NCBI RefSeq assembly: GCF_002210295.1
Contig: NZ_MWQH01000010.1
Span: 62,001 to 126,000, forward strand
Reading direction: 5' to 3'
Length of the DNA: 64,000 nucleotides
Source: Fibrobacter sp. UWB5
Lineage (GTDB): Bacteria; Fibrobacterota; Fibrobacteria; Fibrobacterales; Fibrobacteraceae
Position numbers and translations under genes: made by a program. The notes under the pieces are model-generated. The model searched no databases. It had not been told where the DNA came from and saw only the letters and a list, made by a program, of their open reading frames with translations. This document shows, in pieces, positions 58,187 through 64,000 of the stretch (positions are counted from its first letter, which is position 1; the number at the start of each line of letters is the position of its first letter).

Positions 58187-59386
58187 TTACTTTGTGGAAT
58201 CGCTCTTGTTTTCGACTTCTTCATTGTCAGAAGTATTCTCTTCTGAATCTTCTTCTGGAGTCAAGAGCGAGAGGACGTATTCGATTGACTTGTCGAGGAA
58301 TTTCTTGGCCGGAACGATGATTCGGTTCTTGAAGCGGTCCGGCCATTCCAAGTAGCGCCCGATAAAGTCCTTGTGCGTAAAGTATCCGAGCTCGCGTGAA
58401 TCGGGGCAGCTGGAGCCCTTGATGCATGTCATGTAATAGCAGTCTTCTTCGATGACAATCATGTTCAAGGGCTCATCCAAGTATTTTTCCGGTTCTTCTT
58501 TTGCAGGGGCAGGCTTTGCAGGTGCCGCGACGGCAGAATCCTTTTTCGTCGAATCTTTCTTTGTCGTGTCGGCCTTTGCAGTTGCGCTGGAATCGGCGTG
58601 TGCGACTTTCACGGAATCGGTCTTGACGGAATCACCCGCAATAGAGTCTGCAGAAGACGTGGGCGGGGGAGTGAGTTCGAGCTTGGCGGGCTTCAGGCGG
58701 AACAGTTCGCGCTTGATTTTAATGGGGGCGTTGCCCGGCTCGGCCTGACGAATCTGGAGCTCGATCAGGTAGCGGTCTTGCCACGGCAAATAGTCGACTT
58801 CCTTAAGGCTTACCTGGCGGTTTGCGATCTTGGTGGCTCCCACGCGGTCAATGTTGATTTCGCGGTCGCCCTGCCAGAGCGTCGACTTGATTGCAATCTT
58901 TTCGCCATGGGTATGCAGGTAGGCTAAAATGTAGTCTTGTTCGACCTCATTTAATTTATCAAAATAAAGCGTATCGCCGGCCTTGGGAACGTAAATCGTT
59001 TGGCTCTGGATAAAGGCGTCTTCGCCCTTCCACTTGTAATTGCGGTGCGGCGTACGCACGCGCCCTTTGTCTGTGATTTCAATGGAGTCGCCCGGCATGG
59101 CGAGCACCCTGCGTACCATGGTTTCGCCGCTTTTGAGCGAAAGCCAGACAATATCCTGTTCCTTGATTTTGGAAAGACATTGCGGTAGTTTGCACATCCA
59201 ATGGATAGACTGTTCCTTGAACTTGGGCGTCATCGACGCATCCATAATCTTGACAGGCGCAATCGCATAAAGGCGTGCGACAAAGGCTGCTCCGCAAATG
59301 AATAACAAGAACAGGAACAAGAGAAAGATATGGCTTTGCGAATTCTTTCGCTGCAGCCTTTTCACCTTTCTCGAAAGCCTGGACAT
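58187..59386 (-). CDS. lepB: Signal peptidase I-like protein, catalytic Lys replaced by Arg
   Basis: Encodes 399 residues. One N-terminal membrane helix (HIFLLFLFLLFICGAAFVAR) is followed by the S26 fold. The nucleophile box is MDASMTPKF (Ser51). The lysine box, normally VKRVxGxPGD, reads MVRRVLAMPGD, with Arg92 at the general-base position. Box E-like DSRELGYFTHKDFIGR keeps DSR. An Ala/Lys/Ser/Pro-rich insert (~265-295) interrupts the periplasmic domain, and the C-terminus is acidic. lepB next to lepA is the classic arrangement (5-nt gap). Either a divergent active enzyme or an inactive paralogue. Confidence 0.82.
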   Translation of the reverse strand: MSRLSRKVKRLQRKNSQSHIFLLFLFLLFICGAAFVARLYAIAPVKIMDASMTPKFKEQSIHWMCKLPQCLSKIKEQDIVWLSLKSGETMVRRVLAMPGDSIEITDKGRVRTPHRNYKWKGEDAFIQSQTIYVPKAGDTLYFDKLNEVEQDYILAYLHTHGEKIAIKSTLWQGDREINIDRVGATKIANRQVSLKEVDYLPWQDRYLIELQIRQAEPGNAPIKIKRELFRLKPAKLELTPPPTSSADSIAGDSVKTDSVKVAHADSSATAKADTTKKDSTKKDSAVAAPAKPAPAKEEPEKYLDEPLNMIVIEEDCYYMTCIKGSSCPDSRELGYFTHKDFIGRYLEWPDRFKNRIIVPAKKFLDKSIEYVLSLLTPEEDSEENTSDNEEVENKSDSTK

Positions 59387-59391
59387 TGGAA

Positions 59392-61212
59392 TTAGTCCCC
59401 GTTGTTGGTGGAGTTGTCGCTCAACGAAAGTACGGCGAGGAATGCCTTCTGCGGCACTTCCACAGAACCGATGCTCTTCATGCGCTTCTTACCTTCTTTC
59501 TGCTTTTCAAGGAGTTTGCGCTTACGGGTGATGTCACCGCCGTAGCACTTGGCAAGCACGTCCTTGCGCACGGCCTTCACGGTGGAACGACTAATGATCT
59601 TGCCGCCAATGGCACCCTGAATGGCCACGTCGAACTGCTGGCGCGGAATAAGGTCCTTAAGCTTCACGCAGATGGCGTTGGCGTAAGTGTGGGCCTTGTC
59701 CTTGTGGATAATCACCGAGAATGCATCCACCGGGTCGCCGTTCAAGAGGATATCCAGCTTCACGAGGTTGTTTCTGCGGTATTCGCTCGGGGCGTAGTCG
59801 AGGCCAGCGTAGCCGCGGCTCACAGACTTTAAACGGTCGTAGAAATCGAACATGATTTCGGCGAGGGGCAGGTTGTACTTGAGAATCACCTTTTCTTCGT
59901 CAAGGTATTCCATGGTCTCGAATTCGCCACGTTTTTCTTCGCAGAGCGTCATGAGTGCACCCACGAATTCCTTGGGCGTAAAGATCTGCGCCTTCACGTA
60001 GGGTTCTTCGATGTGGTCGTAACGGCTGGCATCGGGGAGCTTGGAGGGGCTTTCGATTTTCACCATCGTGCCGTCGCTCATGTACACGTGGTATTCCACG
60101 TTCGGCACCGTCGTGATGATGTCCACGTTGAATTCGCGGTCCAGACGTTCCTGCACGATTTCCATGTGCAAGAGTCCGAGGAACCCTGTGCGGAAACCGA
60201 AACCGAGCGCTTCGGAAGTTTCCGGTTCCCAGCTGATGGCCGAATCGTTCAGACGGAGCTTTTCCAAAGCTTCGCGCAAGTCCTTGTAGTCTTCCGGGTT
60301 GATGGGGTAGATACCGGAATAGATCATCGGCAGAATGTCTTTGTAACCCGGGAGCGGCTCAGTTGCCGGATTGGCGGAATCGGTCAAGGTGTCGCCGATT
60401 TTCACGTCGCTAATCGTCTTCACGTTGGCAAGCACGTAACCCACCATGCCTTCAGTCAGTTCTTCGCGCGGGTCGCGGCGCATGCTAAAGGTTCCGACTT
60501 CTGTCACCATGTATTCGGCGCCGGTCTTCATCATCTTGATCTTCATGCCGGCCTTGATGGTGCCTTCGACAATTCGGATGTAGTTGATCACGCCGCGGTA
60601 AGAATCGTACACGGAGTCAAAAATCAAAGCCTTGAGCGGATTGCCCGTATCGCCCTTGGGGGCCGGGATTTCGTCGACGATCTTGTCGAGAACCTGGTCC
60701 ACGTTCAGGCCGGTCTTTGCAGAAATGCGCGGAATGCTGTCGGGGTCGTAACCGAGCAAGTCGCCTACGAGCTGTGCCACATGGTCGGGCTGTGCACCCG
60801 GAAGGTCCACCTTGTTGAGCACCGGAATGATTTCCAGGTCGTTTTCGAGAGCGAGGTAGAGGTTACTGAGCGTCTGGGCTTCGATACCCTGGCTTGCGTC
60901 CACCACCAGAATGGCGCCTTCGCAAGCGGCCAGGGAACGGCTGACTTCGTAGGTAAAGTCCACGTGCCCTGGAGTGTCGATCATGTTCAGAATGTATTCC
61001 TTGCCGTCCTTCTCGTACACCATGCGAATGGCGTGGGCCTTGATGGTAATGCCGCGTTCGCGTTCAAGGTCCATGTCGTCCAAGAGCTGGTTCGTCATTT
61101 CGTTCTTCGAAACGGTCTTGGTCAGTTCAATCATTCGGTCGGCAAGAGTCGATTTACCGTGGTCGATATGGGCGATAATGCTGAAATTTCTAATGTTGTC
61201 GTTTTGCGGCAT
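59392..61212 (-). CDS. lepA: Elongation factor 4 (LepA)
   Basis: Ribosome-associated GTPase, 606 residues from ATG 61212 ([20 protein letters not shown]). G motifs: [47 protein letters not shown]. The C-terminal LepA-specific domain has [20 protein letters not shown] and [27 protein letters not shown] at 61270-61276 (minus) is a likely -10 element, leaving a ~57-nt leader. It is upstream of lepB in the same operon. Confidence 0.97.
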   Translation of the reverse strand: MPQNDNIRNFSIIAHIDHGKSTLADRMIELTKTVSKNEMTNQLLDDMDLERERGITIKAHAIRMVYEKDGKEYILNMIDTPGHVDFTYEVSRSLAACEGAILVVDASQGIEAQTLSNLYLALENDLEIIPVLNKVDLPGAQPDHVAQLVGDLLGYDPDSIPRISAKTGLNVDQVLDKIVDEIPAPKGDTGNPLKALIFDSVYDSYRGVINYIRIVEGTIKAGMKIKMMKTGAEYMVTEVGTFSMRRDPREELTEGMVGYVLANVKTISDVKIGDTLTDSANPATEPLPGYKDILPMIYSGIYPINPEDYKDLREALEKLRLNDSAISWEPETSEALGFGFRTGFLGLLHMEIVQERLDREFNVDIITTVPNVEYHVYMSDGTMVKIESPSKLPDASRYDHIEEPYVKAQIFTPKEFVGALMTLCEEKRGEFETMEYLDEEKVILKYNLPLAEIMFDFYDRLKSVSRGYAGLDYAPSEYRRNNLVKLDILLNGDPVDAFSVIIHKDKAHTYANAICVKLKDLIPRQQFDVAIQGAIGGKIISRSTVKAVRKDVLAKCYGGDITRKRKLLEKQKEGKKRMKSIGSVEVPQKAFLAVLSLSDNSTNNGD

Positions 61213-61269
61213 AATTACGATAAGATTATCTGGTGAAATTACCGGGTGAATCCTGCTATTTTTCGGGCT

Positions 61270-61276
61270 AAATATA
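61270..61276 (-). promoter_or_regulatory. Probable -10 element (TATATTT) for lepA-lepB
   Basis: TCTATATTTAGCCC on the minus strand, 57 nt before the lepA ATG, in the region shared with the divergent cyclophilin gene. Confidence 0.4.
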
Positions 61277-61347
61277 GAAAATGCGCAATGGACTTTGACA
61301 AAAAAAGCTATATTAACAATATAAATCAAAGATGTGCACCATCAGTC

Positions 61348-61896
61348 ATGGTTGATATGAAAAGACCTCTCGTTTTTGTTGCCCTTGTGACAGCCCTCGT
61401 ACTTGGCTTTTTCAGTTTTGGATTCGCTCAGGGAAAGGTGTTCAACAAGGACTATTCCGCTATTAAGGCAATCGATGCAATTATTGAGACTCACGAAGGC
61501 AAAATCGTGGTTTCGCTCGATTTCAAGTCCGCACCCAACACGGTTGCCAATTTTGTCGATCTCGCAAACAAGGGCTTTTACAACGGCCTCACGTTCCATC
61601 GCGTGATTCCCGGATTCATGATCCAGGGCGGCGATCCCGAAGGTAACGGCAAGGGCGGCCCCGGTTATACGATCGATGACGAAATCAGTTCTTTGAAGCA
61701 CGAAGCCGGCGTTATCTCGATGGCCAACCGTGGCCCGAATACGAACGGTTCGCAGTTCTTTATCACGCAGACGCCGCAGCACCACCTCGATGGCAAGCAC
61801 ACGGTGTTCGGTAAGGTTCTCGAAGGCGAAGATGTCGTTTGCCGTATTGAACCCAATGATAAAATTATTAACATCACTATCGTGGAAAAGAAGTAA
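61348..61896 (+). CDS. Cyclophilin-type peptidyl-prolyl isomerase, exported
   Basis: Encodes 182 residues from ATG 61348, or 179 from ATG 61357. The hydrophobic signal [20 protein letters not shown] ends near GFAQG, so it is periplasmic. Cyclophilin core: [40 protein letters not shown] (catalytic Arg in FHRVI), [20 protein letters not shown] and [18 protein letters not shown]. The active-site Trp is His here, as in many bacterial forms. TTGACA (61295-61300) and TATAAA (61320-61325) are spaced 19 nt and could be its promoter. It is followed after 3 nt by the zinc-finger gene. Confidence 0.92.
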   Translation: MVDMKRPLVFVALVTALVLGFFSFGFAQGKVFNKDYSAIKAIDAIIETHEGKIVVSLDFKSAPNTVANFVDLANKGFYNGLTFHRVIPGFMIQGGDPEGNGKGGPGYTIDDEISSLKHEAGVISMANRGPNTNGSQFFITQTPQHHLDGKHTVFGKVLEGEDVVCRIEPNDKIINITIVEKK

Positions 61897-61899
61897 TCT

Positions 61900-63009
61900 A
61901 TGAGTTCTAAGAAAGTATCGTCCAAGGCTCCGGCAAAGAAACCCGCAGCAAAGCCTGCCAAGAAGGCCGCTCCGGCAAAGCCCGCCAAGGCCCCTGCTAA
62001 AGCTGTGAAGAAGGCTGCTCCGGCAAAGCCAGCAAAGGCCCCTGCCAAGAAGGCTGCTCCGGCAAAACCGGCTCCGAAGGCTCCGGCCAAGAAGGCCGCT
62101 CCGGCAAAACCGGCTCCGAAGGCTCCTGCCAAGAAGGCCGCTCCGGCAAAACCGGCTCCGAAGGCTCCGGCCAAGAAGGCTGCTCCGGCAAAGCCCGCTC
62201 CGAAGGCGAAGGACTCTAAGAAGACTGCTCCGGCAAAACCGGCTCCGAAGGCTCCGGCCAAGAAGGCCGCTCCGGTTAAGCCCGCTCCGAAGGCCGCTCC
62301 GGCTAAGGCTGCAAAGCCCGCTGCTCCGGCAAAGCCTGCCAAGGTTCAGCCCAAGCAGGTCGAAAAGCTCGAAGTAAAGCCTGAAGTCAAGGCCGACAAG
62401 GCTCCGAAGGCTGGCAAGGCGAAGAACACCAAGCCGGTCGAAACGGCCGAACCCGTTGATCAGCCGGCTGAAACTCCGGTTGTCGAAAAGAAGTCCAAGA
62501 ACGCTCCGGACTACGCCTACGCCGTGCTCCTGCAGGGTGTGAAGCGTCTTTCGAAGACTATCATGTTCGTGAAGGTCGACGAATCCGAAGACCGCTCCAA
62601 CAAGAAGAAGATGTCCAGCGATGTCAAGAACCTTGACATGAAGCCGACCTCTGCAATCCGCCACAAGTCGTCCCTCGCCGAAGAAACGCAGGAAGAACTG
62701 ACGGAACGCATTCTCAAGGAACTCGAAGAACAGAACAAGATGTTCGAACGCGAAGCCGCCACGCAGATGTGCACGCGCTGCAACCGCAACCTCGTGTCTC
62801 CGGAATTCTGGGTCGACAAGCATCTCGGCTTCTGCGAAGAATGCGCCGCCATCCTCAAGCTCGGTCAGTCCAAGGAAGCCCGCAAGGTGGAATACCAGCT
62901 CGGTGCCATGGACGGAGACTCTCTGGATGAAGAAGATGATGATATTATCGGACCGGACGCAGACGACCTGAAGGAAGCTGAAGAAGATCTCGCCGAAATG
63001 GAAGATTAA
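61900..63009 (+). CDS. Histone-H1-like Lys/Ala/Pro repeat protein with C4 zinc finger
   Basis: Encodes 369 residues. Residues 1-~160 consist of H1-like repeats (APAKPAPKAPAKKA), very basic and disordered. An acidic/neutral stretch to ~205 is followed by a conserved-looking domain (DYAYAVLLQGVKRLSKTIMF...). A C4 zinc finger at ~292-320, CTRCNRNLV...GFCEECAAIL, resembles the DksA/TraR finger. The C-terminus is strongly acidic (DEEDDDIIGPDADDLKEAEE). Likely DNA- or RNA-polymerase-associated; exact role unknown. A 42-bp tandem repeat underlies the N-terminus. Confidence 0.8.
   Translation: MSSKKVSSKAPAKKPAAKPAKKAAPAKPAKAPAKAVKKAAPAKPAKAPAKKAAPAKPAPKAPAKKAAPAKPAPKAPAKKAAPAKPAPKAPAKKAAPAKPAPKAKDSKKTAPAKPAPKAPAKKAAPVKPAPKAAPAKAAKPAAPAKPAKVQPKQVEKLEVKPEVKADKAPKAGKAKNTKPVETAEPVDQPAETPVVEKKSKNAPDYAYAVLLQGVKRLSKTIMFVKVDESEDRSNKKKMSSDVKNLDMKPTSAIRHKSSLAEETQEELTERILKELEEQNKMFEREAATQMCTRCNRNLVSPEFWVDKHLGFCEECAAILKLGQSKEARKVEYQLGAMDGDSLDEEDDDIIGPDADDLKEAEEDLAEMED
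62047..62214 (+). repeat. 42-bp coding tandem repeat (about four units)
   Basis: Units start at 62047, 62089, 62131 and 62173, each encoding a variant of KKAAPAKPAPKAPA; the fourth is degenerate at its end. The period is a multiple of three, so copy-number change would alter tail length without breaking the frame. Confidence 0.85.
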
Positions 63010-63036
63010 TCCTTTTCGGACAAAGTCAGAAATTAA

Positions 63037-63072
63037 AAATCCGCTCCCGGTTCAACCGAGGGCGGATTTCTT
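63037..63072. terminator. Bidirectional terminator between the zinc-finger gene and lexA
   Basis: AAATCCGC (63037-63044) pairs with GCGGATTT (63062-63069), with an inner CCCGG/CCGAG partly paired stem, flanked by A- and T-runs. Confidence 0.8.
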
Positions 63073-63122
63073 TTATAAGCGAGTTTGTGAAGACGATGCG
63101 TCGCGGGCGGCGCAGTCTATAA

Positions 63123-63773
63123 TTAGTTCACCTTGCGCATCACGCCGATGAGCTTGCCAGCGATGGAGAAGTGCTTGTCCTTCTTGACGATGATCGGGCG
63201 GTAGCGCGGGTTGGCCGGGCGCAGTTCGATATGGTCTGCGGCGGGGTGGTAATACTTGACGGTGGCTTCGTTGTCGACCTGGGCCACGATGATTTCGCCG
63301 CGGTCAGCCGTCTTCTGCTGGCGAGCGAAAATCAAGTCGCCGTCGAGAATGCCGGCGTTGATCATGGAGTCGCCCTTGACGCGGAGCGCAAAGACGTCAG
63401 AACGGCAAGCGAGGAAGTCGCGGTCGATGGTGACGGTGCCTTCGAGGTTCTGCACGGCGAGAATCGGCGTACCGGCAGCGACGCGGCCCACGATAGGAAT
63501 TTCAATGGTGTTTGCCGGAGCTTCCGAAGCTTCAGAATTGCCGCTGTCGACTACTTCGATGCCGCGGCTGAGTCTGGGGGAGCGGTTGATATAGCCCTTC
63601 TTGATGAGGGCGGCGAGAATGGAACGGACGCCGTTCGTCGAAGAAATCTCGAAATGGTTGCCGATTTCGCGGACCGTAGGCGGCATGCGATTTTCCTTGG
63701 AATACTTCTTGATGTATTCCAGGATTTCTTCTTGACGGGTGGTTAGCTCCTTGCGTTTGCTGTTGTTTTCCAT
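63123..63773 (-). CDS. lexA: SOS-response repressor LexA
   Basis: Encodes 216 residues from ATG 63773 ([20 protein letters not shown]). A winged-helix DNA-binding domain (~1-70, [20 protein letters not shown]) is followed by the autopeptidase domain: cleavage site Ala-Gly in [10 protein letters not shown], catalytic Ser in [11 protein letters not shown] and Lys in [10 protein letters not shown]. RecA filaments trigger self-cleavage, releasing SOS genes. An in-frame start 26 codons upstream would overlap the operator and is rejected. A LexA box at 63813 implies autoregulation. Confidence 0.96.
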   Translation of the reverse strand: MENNSKRKELTTRQEEILEYIKKYSKENRMPPTVREIGNHFEISSTNGVRSILAALIKKGYINRSPRLSRGIEVVDSGNSEASEAPANTIEIPIVGRVAAGTPILAVQNLEGTVTIDRDFLACRSDVFALRVKGDSMINAGILDGDLIFARQQKTADRGEIIVAQVDNEATVKYYHPAADHIELRPANPRYRPIIVKKDKHFSIAGKLIGVMRKVN

Positions 63774-63812
63774 GTATAAACCTCGCTTTAATAAATTACA
63801 TATACAAATATA

Positions 63813-63827
63813 ATGCACAATTGGGCA
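63813..63827 (-). promoter_or_regulatory. LexA operator (SOS box) of lexA
   Basis: On the minus strand the sequence TGCCCAATTGTGCAT fits TGC-N-C-N4-GTGCAT exactly, the pattern I recall for Fibrobacter succinogenes LexA. It lies ~40 nt upstream of the lexA start, next to a TATATTTG promoter-like stretch on the minus strand, so bound LexA would block its own transcription. Confidence 0.8.
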
Positions 63828-63851
63828 ATTGTCAATAGGTTCACTGCACAA

Positions 63852-64000
63852 AATTTCATTATTTTACAAGGCTCCGTCAAGCCAATCCGTATAAAAAGTA
63901 GGCGCTAGCAAACTGTTCTCGATTTGTCAGCCCCTAGAAAACTGCATTTTTACTTCAAAATCGCCATATTTAGGTAGTTTTTAGGTTTCGGCGCCGCAGC
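63852..64000. other. Unassigned right-edge region
   Basis: No gene can be assigned. A minus-strand frame from the edge ends at TAA 63950 (AAAPKPKNYLNMAILK) and could be the C-terminus of a gene beyond the window. A CATATTTAG near 63971 resembles the promoter motif on the plus strand. Neither is strong. Confidence 0.2.

Noticed and set aside
62047-62214. Possible CRISPR array or direct-repeat locus
   Set aside because: The 42-bp repeats are contiguous without spacers and are translated in frame as Lys/Ala/Pro repeats.
61342-62823. Long minus-strand open frames opposite the Lys/Ala repeat gene
   Set aside because: These give low-complexity Gly/Ala/Leu/Arg strings, as expected from the complement of the repeat; no start context or family resemblance.

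Overview
The window is one contiguous piece of chromosome from a Gram-negative bacterium, most likely a Fibrobacter (Fibrobacterota). The best single clue is at the right end. A lexA gene is preceded by a perfect match to the LexA box pattern I recall for Fibrobacter succinogenes, TGC-N-C-N4-GTGCAT. Other clues are lipoproteins with short Ser-rich linkers, an outer-membrane gene with a thrombospondin-type-3-like DDDNDG run, about 50% GC, and a recurring TAtaTTT promoter-like motif just upstream of start codons. I see no phage, insertion sequence, CRISPR array or rRNA. This is mostly core-genome territory, densely packed and with many overlapping start/stop codons.

Layout. 1-5188: envelope genes (OmpA-type protein cut by the left edge, MltD-type lytic transglycosylase with five LysM domains, a small barrel protein, an ankyrin lipoprotein). 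5271-10304: a six-gene energy-transduction operon of the Vibrio TonB2/TtpC type (DUF3450, TtpC-like ExbB, ExbB, ExbD, TonB, TPR). 10324-12790: an MFS transporter and a helical hypothetical protein. 12797-20212: tetrapyrrole genes (CobA-HemD fusion, CbiX/SirB-SirC fusion, HemB, HemL, AhbC/NirJ2-like radical SAM enzyme), consistent with siroheme-dependent heme synthesis. They are interrupted by a lipoprotein with a duplicated domain and followed by tadA. 20749-26215: a probable operon built around a ZorA/ZorB-like ion-driven motor with a long coiled-coil tail, a lipoprotein, a beta-helix protein and two unrecognised proteins. 26286-28925: an outer-membrane protein and a TPR lipoprotein.

29078-37393: YkgJ-like and SprT-like proteins, lysS, LolC/E and LolD, ClpC, adenylate kinase. 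37613-42784: a Wzc-type tyrosine kinase, citramalate synthase, hisD. 42859-50709: a diguanylate cyclase with a cNMP-binding domain, an SAH/MTA deaminase, CvpA, a Ser/Thr kinase, nadB, PpiD. 50774-50846: tRNA-Glu(CTC). 50971-63773: a GGDEF/EAL phosphodiesterase, tatD, a Gre factor, an AT-richer lipoprotein, a DUF2062-DUF1015 fusion, lepB (with the catalytic Lys replaced by Arg), lepA, a cyclophilin, a histone-H1-like zinc-finger protein, lexA.

Points most worth a second look: the Zorya-like motor operon without Zorya effectors; two dispersed-repeat-like sequences read in frame inside tetrapyrrole genes; a heptanucleotide tandem repeat in the signal peptide of the TtpC-like gene; a structured element at 58080-58176 with two hairpins whose loops are complementary; a promoter motif spaced for leaderless mRNAs; and a terminator hairpin encoded within tatD. 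All functional assignments come from reading translated sequence; no database search was run.
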